Shown: piece after piece, positions 35,237-44,160 of the stretch
Position numbering within the stretch: position 1 is the stretch's first letter
Layout of the letters: each line of letters opens with the position of its first letter
Origin: Streptomyces sp. HUAS YS2
GTDB taxonomy: Bacteria; Actinomycetota; Actinomycetes; Streptomycetales; Streptomycetaceae
Assembly (NCBI RefSeq): GCF_033343995.1
Contig: NZ_CP137573.1
Span: forward strand, 7,659,001 to 7,723,000
DNA length: 64,000 bases
Direction of reading: 5' to 3'
The notes under the pieces: model-generated
What the model was told of the DNA's origin: nothing
Databases searched by the model: none
The model's input: only the letters and a program-made list of their open reading frames with translations
Translations under genes and position numbers: made by a program

Positions 35237-35582
35237 GCCGGTTCTGCTGTACGTCGAAGCAGACCAGCCCCATGGACTCCGCCGCGGCTGCCGCATAGGC
35301 GGACGTCTCCTCGGCCATGCTCCACCGCATGGGGAAGTAGATCAGCGGACCACTGGCCTCGCCGATCAGCGGCCCGGTTGACCAGGGTGAGGTGTCCTCC
35401 TCGTCCTCGGTGAGGTCGCACCACCGCTCAAGCAGCACGGCCACGTAGGCCGCGACGCGTTCGGATGGAGGTTCTTCCACCTCGCTGTCGATGTAGCGGT
35501 CGTACAGGTCGTTGTAGACCCGGGCGGCGGTCTTGTCATCCGCCGGCCTCTCGCCTTCCCAGACTGCAAGGTCGTAGCTCAT
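35226..35582 (-). CDS. Conserved hypothetical protein
   Basis: 118 residues from ATG 35582. MSYDLAVWEGERPADDKTAARVYNDLYDRYIDSE is a conserved opening of a family of small acidic actinobacterial proteins often encoded near polymorphic-toxin immunity genes; SPWSTGPLIGEASGPLIYFPMRW and SAYAAAAAESMGLVCFDVQQNRLRP complete it. Function unknown. Its 3' end overlaps the transposase relic by a few bases. Confidence 0.7.
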   Translation of the reverse strand: MSYDLAVWEGERPADDKTAARVYNDLYDRYIDSEVEEPPSERVAAYVAVLLERWCDLTEDEEDTSPWSTGPLIGEASGPLIYFPMRWSMAEETSAYAAAAAESMGLVCFDVQQNRLRP

Positions 35583-35681
35583 GCCCGGAGGCTCTCAGGC
35601 CGCTCTGACAGTCATAAGAAACGACGTCCAAGCCCAAGCCCAGGCCGCTGATCGCCCGGCCGCTGATGGGATCCTGGGGCC

Positions 35682-36230
35682 ATGGAGTACTTCTGCTACC
35701 ACCGTGACCGGCCCGGCTCCGCGCGCCTGCGCCGCGAACTCATCGAGGCGCACTGGTCGTACATGGACCGGTACGAGAAGGAACTCATCGCCCGCGGCCC
35801 GACCTTCGCCGCCGGCGGCGACGTGCCCACCGGCAGCGTGCACATCGTCGACCTGCCGGACCCCGCTGCCGCCCGCGCTTTCGCTTTCGACGAGCCCAAC
35901 TACCAGGCCGGGGCCTACCGCGACGTCCTGCTGCGGCGGTGGCGCAACACACTGGGCCGCACGATGTGGGAGTTCCCCGGTGGCCGCGAGGGCGGCGACC
36001 GCTATCTGGTGATCGGGCTGGGCGCGGGGGAGCCCGTCGACCTGGACCCGCCGGCCGACCGGGGCGCCGTGATCGCGTACGGCCCGCTGCTCTCCGACGA
36101 CGGCTCCGCCTGGCTCGGCACCGCGGCGCTGCTCCGCGCCCCGGACGCGGACACGGCCCGCGCCGTGCTCACCGCCGGCCGGTACGCGGACATCGAGGTC
36201 CATGAGTGGGAGTTCGGCGGCCGGCGCTGA
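35682..36230 (+). CDS. YCII-domain protein, duplicated
   Basis: 182 residues from ATG 35682. The first half (MEYFCYHRDRPGSARLRRELIEAHWSYMDRYEKELIARGPTF) and the second (YLVIGLGAGEPVDLDPPADRGAVIAYGPLLSDDGSAWLG) both follow the YCII fold (ferredoxin-like, with Asp/His active-site pair), suggesting an internal duplication. YCII proteins are small enzyme-like or muconolactone-isomerase-related proteins; function unknown. Confidence 0.8.
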   Translation: MEYFCYHRDRPGSARLRRELIEAHWSYMDRYEKELIARGPTFAAGGDVPTGSVHIVDLPDPAAARAFAFDEPNYQAGAYRDVLLRRWRNTLGRTMWEFPGGREGGDRYLVIGLGAGEPVDLDPPADRGAVIAYGPLLSDDGSAWLGTAALLRAPDADTARAVLTAGRYADIEVHEWEFGGRR

Positions 36231-36281
36231 CCGGGCCGGGCCGAGTACACGGCGGCGCGGCGGTCCGGGCGCCGCGCCGGG

Positions 36282-38027
36282 TCACTTCTCGCAGGTGACC
36301 TTGTCCCGCGGCGTGTAGTGGGTGCGGTAGGTCTCCCGCTTCACCTCGGCGCCGTCGTTCTCGAAGACCCGGTCGACCTCGATGTCGAAGCCCTCCAGCG
36401 GCTCCTGGACCTCGCAGGTCTTGCTCGTGTCGGTGCGCTCCTTCGGCGGCGTGACGTTCGTCCGGGGACCGGCGACGGCCTTCACCGCGTCGTACTTCTT
36501 CGTGCCGAGGAAGCTGACCGTCACCGACGAGTCCGTCGAGCTCGCCTTGATGTAGATCGGCGCGCCGGAGTCGTTGAGGAACCTCAGGTCGAGGCTGCCC
36601 CAGGCCACCGTGGCCTCGCGACCGGCCGGGTACCGCTCGATGTAGAACGAGTGGGCACCGTGCTCCAGCGGCTTGACGCCGGCGAAGAAGAGGGCGTTGT
36701 AGACGGTGGTGGCGACCGCAGAGACGCCGCCGCCCGGGGCCTTGCGGTACTGGCCGTCCATGATCATCGTGCCGTCCACGAAGCCGTTGGCCTCGGTCCG
36801 CTCGCCGACGGTGCGGTTGAAGCTCCACACCTCGCCGGGCTGCACCACGGACCCGTTGATCAGCTCCACGGCGCGGCCGATGTTGGTCGTGCGGTACGGG
36901 GCGGTCGGGAAGTTCACCGTGAACGTCGACATCTGCTCGGTGATCCCGAGCCCGGCGAGCGCGTCGGCGGACAGCTTCGGCCGGGTCTCCTTGGCGGCAA
37001 CCGGGCCGGTACGGGCCTCGGTGCCCGTCTTCGTCAGCAGCGGCTCGACGGCGCGGCCCAGGGCGTCGGGGGACACCTCGCGGCCGGGGCGGCCGTCCTG
37101 CTCGACGACGACCTTCCCGTCGCGGACGCCGAGGCGGGCCTCGACGGGCGCGCCGGTCAGCCGGTCGAGCGGCCGGGACACGGCGGGGTCGTGGATCAGC
37201 GTGCGGGCGTCCAGGGCCGGGGTGAGGCGGCCGGCGTCGGACTTCACGGTCAGATGGTCGCCGAGGGTGGCCGCGGAGATGAGGAGCCGGTTGTCGCCGG
37301 AGGTGAGAGTGACCGGGCCGGACATGGCGGGCGTCGCGTACTCGTTCACGAACCGGGCGACCTCGGCGGCCGGCACCTTGGGCTGCGTCACGGAGACGGG
37401 AAGGGCGACGGCCGCGGAGCCCCCGGCGGAGGGGTAGGCGGTGCGCAGCGCGGCCGTGGCCTTGCCGGCGTCCAGCTTCTGGCCCTCCCGGGGCTGCGTC
37501 ACGACGGCCTTGCCGTTCTTGAAGGCGACGGCGGCCTCGGTGACGGTCCGGTCGTGCTGTCTCGCCACCGTGGCGACCGCCGCGCTCAGCTTCGCGTCGT
37601 CGTGGGCGACGACCGGCTCGATGTCCCTGGAGCCGGACGAGAACAACCGCGCGATCACGGTGAAGGGGTCGCGGGAGGGGTCGGCCGCCCGGTCCGCCGT
37701 GGCCTCGACGTCGACGGTCATCCCGGCGGCGCCGGGGTCGACGGTGGCCGTGTCGTCACCGATCGTGACCGCTATCGGCTGCTTCCAGGCAGCGGGCCCC
37801 GCGGAGGCCAGCCGTGCGGCGGCCTCGGCGCGGCTCAGCCCGCCGATGTCCACCCCGTCGACCCGGGTCCCCGCGGAGATGTCGTCGCCCGTGGCGAGCA
37901 GCCCCGCGACGTACAGCCCGCCTGCGACGGCCGCGACGACGCCCGCCGCGATCGCCGCCGTACGTATGTGGCCGCGGCGCCCGTCGGGACCCGCGGCGGC
38001 ATGATCGGTCGTGGAACGGCGGCGCAC
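36282..38027 (-). CDS. VanW-family protein with peptidoglycan-binding modules
   Basis: 581 residues from ATG 38027. A basic N-terminus, one membrane helix (about 22-45), then YkuD-associated/PG_binding_4-like domains (TRVDGVDIGGLSRAEAAARL, about 54-73; and further repeats to about 370), and the VanW domain (about 385-510) with FPTAPYRTTNIGRAVELINGSVVQPGEVWSFN and GGGVSAVATTVYNALFFAG. Predicted to act at the cell wall outside the membrane. Single gene, divergent from a GH16 pseudogene. Confidence 0.9.
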   Translation of the reverse strand: MRRRSTTDHAAAGPDGRRGHIRTAAIAAGVVAAVAGGLYVAGLLATGDDISAGTRVDGVDIGGLSRAEAAARLASAGPAAWKQPIAVTIGDDTATVDPGAAGMTVDVEATADRAADPSRDPFTVIARLFSSGSRDIEPVVAHDDAKLSAAVATVARQHDRTVTEAAVAFKNGKAVVTQPREGQKLDAGKATAALRTAYPSAGGSAAVALPVSVTQPKVPAAEVARFVNEYATPAMSGPVTLTSGDNRLLISAATLGDHLTVKSDAGRLTPALDARTLIHDPAVSRPLDRLTGAPVEARLGVRDGKVVVEQDGRPGREVSPDALGRAVEPLLTKTGTEARTGPVAAKETRPKLSADALAGLGITEQMSTFTVNFPTAPYRTTNIGRAVELINGSVVQPGEVWSFNRTVGERTEANGFVDGTMIMDGQYRKAPGGGVSAVATTVYNALFFAGVKPLEHGAHSFYIERYPAGREATVAWGSLDLRFLNDSGAPIYIKASSTDSSVTVSFLGTKKYDAVKAVAGPRTNVTPPKERTDTSKTCEVQEPLEGFDIEVDRVFENDGAEVKRETYRTHYTPRDKVTCEK

Positions 38028-38274
38028 GCACCCTCCCGGGGCGAAGAGACGTCAGGGGTACGTCTGCGACGGTAGGCCGAACGGGTGTGAAAGATCCAGA
38101 TCATCCGTTTTATTCATCCAGTGATACTCCTCTCATTACATTCAATAACGGGCAAAAGGTGCAGGTCAGGCAATGTGGGGTCGGTATGCTCGCGGAGTCT
38201 TGTGGGGCTGGTCTGGACCATGGCGCGCTTCGTTGCCGTCAACCACAAGGACCGAGCGTCGGCCGGTGACAACG

Positions 38275-39453
38275 ATGTCCGCACTTCCCTCTCGACGATC
38301 ACGCCTCTTGTTGGCCCTCGGAGCCGGGCTTGCCGCAGTGGCGACGACGGTCGCCCCGGCCGGGCAGCCGGCCGAGGCCGCCCCGGCGCCCGCAGCGCCG
38401 GCCCCCGCAGTGCCGGCCCCCGCAGCGTCGGCCGGTGACGTCGGTATCCAGGCCACCACGTTCAGGGACGAGTTCGACGCCCCGGCGGGCGCGCCGCTCG
38501 ACGGCTCCAAGTGGAACCTGGAGACCGGCGACAACGTGAACAACCACGAGCGGCAGTACTACACGAACTCGACCAGGAACGCCGTGCACGACGGCCAGGG
38601 CAACCTCGTGATCACCGCGCGGCGCGAGAACCCCGGCAACTACACCTGCTGGTACGGCCGTTGCGAGTAAACCTCGGCCCGGCTCAACACGTCCGGCAAG
38701 TTCACGCAGACCTACGGCGCCTTCGAGACCCGACTGAAGATGTCGCGCGGCCAGGGCATGTGGCCGGCGTTCTGGCTCCTCGGCAGCAACATCGGCGACG
38801 TCGGCTGGCCGCAGAGCGGCGAGATCGACGTCATGGAGAACGTCGGCTTCGAGCCGAGCACCGTGCACGGCACCCTCCACGGCCCCGGGTACTCGGGCTC
38901 GGGCGGCATCGGCGCCGGCCACTCGATCGGCTCGCCGTTCGCGGACGCGTTCCACACGTTCCGTCTCGACTGGTCGCCGAACAAGATCGTCTGGAAGGTC
39001 GACGGAGTCACGTACCAGACGAGGACGCCCGCCGACCTCGGCGGCCGCCAGTGGGTGTTCGACCGCCCGTTCTTCCTCGTCCTGAACCTCGCGGTCGGCG
39101 GCTACGGGCCCGGCTGCCCCGACGGCAGCACGCCGATGCCGAACGCCCTGACCGTCGACTACGTGCGGGTCACCGACGACCGGCCGGCCCCGCCGTCCGA
39201 CGGCGGCCGGATCACCGGCCTCGGCGGCAAGTGCGTCGACGTGGCCGGCGCGAACCCGGCGAACGGCACCCCGGTCCAGCTGTACGACGACGATCCTGAA
39301 CCGCACGACACCGCCCTCCAGCAGGGGCAATCCCCCTTGGGCGACGCCGTCACGGTCCTCCGCGAATCAGATCCGACGCATCCAGTACTGCAGGCCCGAC
39401 ACCGACCTCGGCATCCTCGACTGACCAGGTACTACCAGCAACGGAGGCATTGA
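38275..39453 (+). pseudogene. GH16 endo-1,3-beta-glucanase (laminarinase), broken by a stop codon
   Basis: Signal peptide (RRSRLLLALGAGLAAVATTV), Pro/Ala linker, then the GH16 fold: TFRDEFDAPAGAPLDGSKWN, the in-frame TAA at 38668 (where homologues have Tyr in CEYTSARLNT), continuing GAFETRLKMSRGQGMWPAFWLLG, catalytic GEIDVMENVG (E-I-D-x-M-E), and a C-terminal ricin-B-lectin-like domain (GGRITGLGGKCVDVAG) that is truncated near 39300. A single base change would restore the catalytic domain. Secreted glucanase of fungal/plant beta-glucan. Confidence 0.85.
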
Positions 39454-39479
39454 TCCGCGGCGCCGTGTCGAGTGGGTCG

Positions 39480-39750
39480 CCGACTAGCTCGCCGAAGCGG
39501 TCGAAGATGCCTTCCCCCAGGACCCGGATGCCGAGATCCTGCTGAGTTTCCCCGGACTCGCCATCCAGCTCGCCGCCCGCATCCTGGCCGAGATCGGCGC
39601 CGACCGCACCCGCTTCGCCGACGCCCGCGGGCACAAGGCCTACGCCGGTTCCTCGCCCATCACCCGCGCCTCCGGCGAGAAGTCCTCCATCACCAGACGG
39701 TGGTTGAAGAACGACCGGCTCACGAGTCAGCCGCCTTCCCGGCGGGCATC
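39480..39750 (+). pseudogene. IS110-family transposase C-terminal fragment
   Basis: EAVEDAFPQDPDAEILLSFPGLAIQLAARILAEIGADRTRFADARGHKAYAGSSPITRASGEKSSITRRWLKNDRLT is the Transposase_20 domain of IS110/IS116/IS902-type recombinases. The N-terminal DEDD catalytic half and both ends are missing. Confidence 0.85.
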
Positions 39751-39854
39751 GAGGACGCAGCGCAGGCCGCATAGTCCCGGCAGTCGAAAAAGGCAGGAGG
39801 ACCTACCGCCCCCCAGCCCCGTCTGCAGCATCAGGCGGGTCCGCGTTTCCTCGG

Positions 39855-40150
39855 TCCTGCGCGAAGCTCGACCACGTCCTCGGGTCGCCGTGCGGGACCG
39901 CGGTGGTCGTGCTCGATACGAAGCGTTGGCATCGCGGTCGGAGGACGCGGCTCGTCGGCGGGCGGGTGCACTGCGGGGAGCAGGACCGGCACGGGCAGGT
40001 CGAGGCGGTCGCCCCTACGCCCGCCGCAGCGCGCGGGCGCTCGGGATGGACGCGGGCGCGGTGTCGTCGCTGCTCGTCGTGCACGGCTCGCCGATCGCCG
40101 GCGGCCGTCTCGATGCCAGGGCGCCGTACTGGGCGGGCATGGTGCACCTA
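39855..40150 (+). pseudogene. NERD (nuclease-related domain) fragment
   Basis: GTAVVVLDTKRWHRGRRTRLVGGRVHCGEQDRHGQVEAVA, then frames reading ARALGMDAGAVSSLLVVHGSPIAGGRLDARAPYWAG, match NERD-containing proteins (D-T-K-x-W, G-x-x-x-x-G). No start; several frameshifts. Confidence 0.6.
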
Positions 40151-40214
40151 TATGCACGACAGTCTCTGGCTGACGCCACTGGCGTGCGGGATCCTGCTCG
40201 TAGGGCCCCGTCGT

Positions 40215-40478
40215 CGGCGCCCAGCCAAGCTTCATGCAGGCAAGGGCTACGGCTACGGCCACCTGTGCAGATGGCTCCGCAAGAGGGGGCAACCGCCGCC
40301 GCATCGCCCGCAGAGGGCATCGAGTCGTCCACCCGGCTGGGCCGCTATCGCTGGGTCGTCGACAGGACAGGGTCCTGGTTGGCCGGCTGCCGCCGCTACC
40401 GACGCAAGGCCGAGCGCTTCCTGGCCCCGTCGGTATGGCCGCAGCCCTCATCAACTACCGTCGACTTGCTACGTAGAT
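40215..40478 (+). pseudogene. IS5-type transposase C-terminal relic
   Basis: KLHAGKGYGYGHLCRWLRKRG, then, shifted, ESSTRLGRYRWVVDRTGSWLAGCRRYRRKAERFLAP. More degraded than the relic at 34.9 kb, with at least two frameshifts. Confidence 0.7.
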
Positions 40479-40548
40479 AGGACTATGATTTACGGCAGCA
40501 TCGCGTGTCGGTCACCGGCTGGGTGAGACATGGAGGTGTCGGGACATG

Positions 40549-40564
40549 CCTTCGGAGGCATTCC
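40549..40564 (+). promoter_or_regulatory. Hairpin covering the ribosome-binding site of the VOC gene
   Basis: ATGCCT-TCGG-AGGCAT (about 40547-40562) is a perfect 6-bp stem with a 4-base loop; the GGAGG Shine-Dalgarno (40553-40557) is inside, 7 bases from the TTG start. It could lower translation or respond to a signal. Confidence 0.45.
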
Positions 40565-40954
40565 TTGTCAGTCGAGTTGAACCACACGATCGTCCACGCC
40601 CGGGATAACCGGGAGTCCGCGGAATTCTTCGCGAACCTGCTCAACCTTGAGATCACCGCCGAGTGCGGTCCGTTCATCGCGGTCGCCCTGGGCAACGGCG
40701 TCACGCTGGACTTCGCCACTGTCCCCGCGGACAGCATCGCCCCCCAGCACTACGCCTTCTTGATCTCCGAGGAGGAGTTCGACGCGGCGTACGCGCAGAT
40801 CAGACAGCGCGGCATCGAGCACTACGCCGACCCCCACCGGAAGCAGCCCGGCGCGATCAACCACAACGACGGTGGCCGCGGCGTGTACTTCATGGACCCG
40901 GCGGGCCACGCCATGGAACTCATCACCGTGCCGTACGGCGGCTGGACCTTGTAA
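40565..40954 (+). CDS. VOC-family (glyoxalase-like) protein
   Basis: 129 residues from TTG 40565 (LSVELNHTIVHARDNRESAEFFANLLN), preceded by GGAGG; the ATG further upstream (40505) precedes the hairpin and adds unlikely residues. One VOC domain: AECGPFIAVALGNGVTLDFATV and GGRGVYFMDPAGHAMELITVPYGG, with the metal-ligand Glu at the end (MELIT). Dioxygenase/isomerase-like; substrate unknown. The left IS copy begins 28 bases after the stop. Confidence 0.85.
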   Translation: MSVELNHTIVHARDNRESAEFFANLLNLEITAECGPFIAVALGNGVTLDFATVPADSIAPQHYAFLISEEEFDAAYAQIRQRGIEHYADPHRKQPGAINHNDGGRGVYFMDPAGHAMELITVPYGGWTL

Positions 40955-40982
40955 CCACATGCACCGAGGGCCGCACCCCTAG

Positions 40983-41870
40983 GGCGTGTCCGCAATGTCG
41001 ATCGGTCGTTACTCCGTTCGTGGTACGACGTCATGAACTGACTGATCAGGCCTGGGAAGTGATCGGGCCGTTGCTGGCTCCGCCCCGGATGGGTCGTCCG
41101 GTGCGGGACCGGCGGCAGGTCCTCAACGGAATCCTGTGGAAGCTGTCCACGGGTGCGGCCTGGCGGGACCTGCCCGAGCGGTACGGGCCGTGGAAGACCG
41201 TCTACGAACGGTTCCGCCGCTGGTCAGCGGACGGAACCTGGGACCGGCTCCTGGCCCACGTCCAGCAGCACTCGGACGCGATCGGCGAGGTCGACTGGTC
41301 GATCGTCTGCGTCGACTCGACCATCGTGCGGGCCCATCAGCACGCCGCCGGGGCCCGAAAAGGGGGCCCTGGACCGGCGAAGCACTCGGCCGGTCCCGCG
41401 GCGGACTGAGCACAAAGATCCACCTTGCCTGCGACGGACAGGGCCGGCCGCTCGCCTTCACGATCACCGGCGGGAACGTCAACGACTGCACGCAGTTCGA
41501 ACCGGTCATGGCCCGCATCCACATCAAGCGATACGGGCCCGGCCGGCCCCGCACCCGACCGCTACGGGTGGTCGGCGACAAGGGCTACTCATCCCGCAAG
41601 ATCCGCTCCTACCTGCGCAGACGCGGTATCGCCTGCACCATCCCCGAACGCGTCGACCAGATCAACGGACGCCTCCGGCGAGGCGAGAGCCTGTGCCGTC
41701 TCGACCGCGAGGTCTACCGGCGCCGCAACGTCGTCGAACGCTGTTTCAACCGGCTCAAGCAGAACAAGGCCCTCGCCACCCGCTACGACAAACGAGCCCG
41801 CCACTACAAAGCCCTGGTCACCCTCGCCTGCCTGCGACTATGGCTCCCTAGCTGACATTGCGGACAGGCC
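40983..41870 (+). mobile_element. IS5-family insertion sequence, left copy (888 bp)
   Basis: Ends GGCGTGTCCGCAATGTC and its inverse GACATTGCGGACAGGCC, with one mismatch in the outer repeat. CTAG flanks both sides (40979-40982, 41871-41874). Carries the two-frame transposase at 41020-41855. The inverted partner at 42848-43735 is nearly identical, so both are recent. Confidence 0.9.
41020..41855 (+). CDS. IS5-family transposase, two frames joined by -1 frameshift
   Basis: Frame A (GTG 41020 to 41409, 129 residues) reads RRHELTDQAWEVIGPLLAPP (N-terminal DUF4096-type) through VDWSIVCVDSTIVRAHQHAA with the first catalytic Asp. The heptamer A_AAA_GGG at 41358-41364, in the frame expected for -1 slippage, leads into frame B: RSRGGLSTKIHLACDGQGRPL, GDKGYSSRKIR (second Asp) and RRNVVERCFNRLKQ with the catalytic Glu, to the stop at 41855. 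The split is therefore programmed, not a mutation. Fusion catalyses cut-and-paste of the IS. Confidence 0.9.
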
Positions 41871-41874
41871 CTAG

Positions 41875-42135
41875 TACGCCGACACGCCCGTCATCCATCC
41901 ACACGGCGCTTCGACCTGACGCAAGGCGATCGAGTACCTCAGCCCACTGCTCCAGGTCATCCTCGAGCAGGTAGACCTCCTTGAGGTGACCGTTCGCGAA
42001 CTCACTGGAGGCCACGATCTCGGTTTCCAGGCATCCCTCCGGAACCCCGTCGGTCGTCCTGTTCAGCACACGAACCGTCACACTGTTCTCGTCATCAGCA
42101 AAGCGGATGAGTTCCGCCACCTGGCCCTCGGCCAC
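41875..42135 (-). pseudogene. DUF5959-like gene truncated by the left IS copy
   Basis: 87 native residues from GTG 42135: AELIRFADDENSVTVRVLNR, LEQWAEVLDRLASGRSAVWMDDGRVGVL, then the frame enters the IS end (GPVRNVS). Resembles DUF5959 family proteins, which normally continue about 50-60 residues further; the 3' part is not found on the other side of the IS. Confidence 0.75.
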
Positions 42136-42262
42136 CCTTACCCCTCTGTCAAAGCAACATCGCCCTCAGCATGCCCCAGTGTCGGCGTACTTGAGAATGT
42201 GCCCAGTGAGTACGGATGAACGGGGTCTGTCGCAGATCTTGTGACGACGGCTGGGCCAGCCG

Positions 42263-42514
42263 CTACTGCTTCACTTCGGCGTGGGCGCAAGCACCGGCTT
42301 CGCGGAGTTCGTCCACCAGGGCGGTGGCGACTTCTTCGGGCACGTTCTCGAGAACGGCAGCGGGCAGCTGGTTGACGAGCGACTTGCAGTGCCACAGGCT
42401 CAGTCCCGTGCGCCTGTGCAGCAGTTTCACAACCTCAATCGCCTCGGGGCCGGGGTCTGTGAGAACCGCGTCGTGCGGTTGGTCGTCGCAGATCAGCAAG
42501 AACGAATCGCTCAC
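42263..42514 (-). CDS. Ribosomal protein L7/L12 C-terminal-like protein
   Basis: 83 residues from GTG 42514 (AGAGGAA upstream). DSFLLICDDQPHDAVLTDPGPEAIEVVKLLHRRTGLSLWHCKSLVNQLPAAVLENVPEEVATALVDELREAGACAHAEV matches the L7/L12 C-terminal domain (EVVKxLRxxTGLSLxEAKxLV). It is a short paralogue found in several Streptomyces, not the structural ribosomal protein (no N-terminal dimerisation domain). Function unknown. It is intact between the two IS copies. Confidence 0.85.
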   Translation of the reverse strand: MSDSFLLICDDQPHDAVLTDPGPEAIEVVKLLHRRTGLSLWHCKSLVNQLPAAVLENVPEEVATALVDELREAGACAHAEVKQ

Positions 42515-42650
42515 CGTGTCCGATTCCTCTATGAGTCCGCCGTTGGGCTGCAGCATATGACGGGGCAGGGCACGTCAGGTTCTGACGAGGATGCGGGTGC
42601 GGAGGAGATCGAGTACGGCTCGGCCGTTTTCAGCTCGTTTCAGGAGTTTT

Positions 42651-42843
42651 GACTGGGACGCGCTGCGAAGTGCTCCAGCGCGCTGGGGCCCTCCTGGTCG
42701 CTCTCCAACAGTTCTTCAGGGACGCTCTCGTAGCCGAGTTCGACCAGGGCCCGCTCCACAGTGGCGAGGTCAGCGGGATCCAACGCGCCCTCCTCGCGGG
42801 CTTCGTCCGTGCCGAGGAAGGCCCCCGGATTGTCGGCGCATAC
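42651..42843 (-). pseudogene. 3' part of a gene split by the right IS copy
   Basis: The minus-strand frame from the IS end reads VCADNPGAFLGTDEAREEGALD and continues DLATVERALVELGYESVPEELL to EHFAARPSQNS and a TGA at 42651. It has no start because the 5' part lies beyond the IS at 43740-44003. Not recognisable as a known family. Confidence 0.65.
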
Positions 42844-42847
42844 CTAG

Positions 42848-43735
42848 GGCCTGTCCGCAATGTCAGCTAGGGAGCCATAGTCGCAGGCAGGCGAGGGTGA
42901 CCAGGGCTTTGTAGTGGCGGGCTCGTTTGTCGTAGCGGGTGGCGAGGGCCTTGTTCTGCTTGAGCCGGTTGAAACAGCGTTCGACGACGTTGCGGCGCCG
43001 GTAGACCTCGCGGTCGAGACGGCACAGGCTCTCGCCTCGCCGGAGGCGTCCGTTGATCTGGTCGACGCGTTCGGGGATGGTGCAGGCGATACCGCGTCTG
43101 CGCAGGTAGGAGCGGATCTTGCGGGATGAGTAGCCCTTGTCGCCGACCACCCGTAGCGGTCGGGTGCGGGGCCGGCCGGGCCCGTATCGCTTGATGTGGA
43201 TGCGGGCCATGACCGGTTCGAACTGCGTGCAGTCGTTGACGTTCCCGCCGGTGATCGTGAAGGCGAGCGGCCGGCCCTGTCCGTCGCAGGCAAGGTGGAT
43301 CTTTGTGCTCAGTCCGCCGCGGGACCGGCCGAGTGCTTCGCCGGTCCAGGGCCCCCTTTTCGGGCCCCGGCGGCGTGCTGATGGGCCCGCACGATGGTCG
43401 AGTCGACGCAGACGATCGACCAGTCGACCTCGCCGATCGCGTCCGAGTGCTGCTGGACGTGGGCCAGGAGCCGGTCCCAGGTTCCGTCCGCTGACCAGCG
43501 GCGGAACCGTTCGTAGACGGTCTTCCACGGCCCGTACCGCTCGGGCAGGTCCCGCCAGGCCGCACCCGTGGACAGCTTCCACAGGATTCCGTTGAGGACC
43601 TGCCGCCGGTCCCGCACCGGACGACCCATCCGGGGCGGAGCCAGCAACGGCCCGATCACTTCCCAGGCCTGATCAGTCAGTTCATGACGTCGCACCACGA
43701 ACGGAGTAACGACCGATCGACATTGCGGACACGCC
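42848..43735 (-). mobile_element. IS5-family insertion sequence, right (inverted) copy (888 bp)
   Basis: Identical in length and almost identical in sequence to the copy at 40983-41870 but in opposite orientation (one difference seen near the transposase start: GTGGTG versus GTGGTA). CTAG flanks both ends (42844-42847, 43736-43739). It splits an unknown gene (42651-42843 and 43740-44003). Confidence 0.9.
42863..43698 (-). CDS. IS5-family transposase, right copy (-1 frameshift)
   Basis: Same protein as the left copy: frame A 43698-43309 (129 residues) and frame B ending at 42863, joined at A_AAA_GGG (43360-43354 on the minus strand). DDE residues are all present. Both copies may therefore be active. 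Confidence 0.9.
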
Positions 43736-43739
43736 CTAG

Positions 43740-44003
43740 GCGAGGGAGCCGAACTTGCTCACGCAGACCACGATCCGTGTTCCGCAGATCGTCGCGTCCG
43801 CGGACACGTGGATGCGCCCGTACTCACTGGAGTCCTGGGGTGTCGCGCTCGGACTCGCACGGGGCGCCGAAGTCCGCTTCGAGCCGGCGGACCAGCCCAG
43901 CGAATGCGAGGCCGGTCGCGGCGCGGTCGTAGTGCAGCGGTTGTTCCAGCCGCTCGGGGTCGTCGAGTTCGCGCAGGAGAGTCAGCAGTTCCGTCTCGCT
44001 CAT
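43740..44003 (-). pseudogene. 5' part of the gene split by the right IS copy
   Basis: From ATG 44003 (or 44009): MSETELLTLLRELDDPERLEQPLHYDRAATGLAFAGLVRRLEADFGAPCESERDTP, then a frameshift near 43846 and QDSSEYGRIHVSADATICGT ending CVSKFGSLA at the IS. With the 3' part at 42651-42843 it makes a protein of about 150 residues. Family unknown. It was interrupted by the IS and has an additional frameshift, so it is dead. Confidence 0.6.
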
Positions 44004-44160
44004 TGCCATCCGCCCATCCTGCCGCCCGACGAGGCGGGGCGACTGGGTCTTCAGAGGACGGGTATTTGCGAACCATGCGGCGGTTGAGTCTGGTCTCCTT
44101 ACGGCCTGGGGAGCATTAGGAATCTGGGCAGGCTCGGCTGAGGAATCCGCCTGGGATTGA

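Noticed and set aside
41020..41855. Transposase read as a pseudogene because of two frames
   Set aside because: The frames meet at a canonical slippery heptamer and all catalytic residues are present, so programmed frameshifting is more likely.
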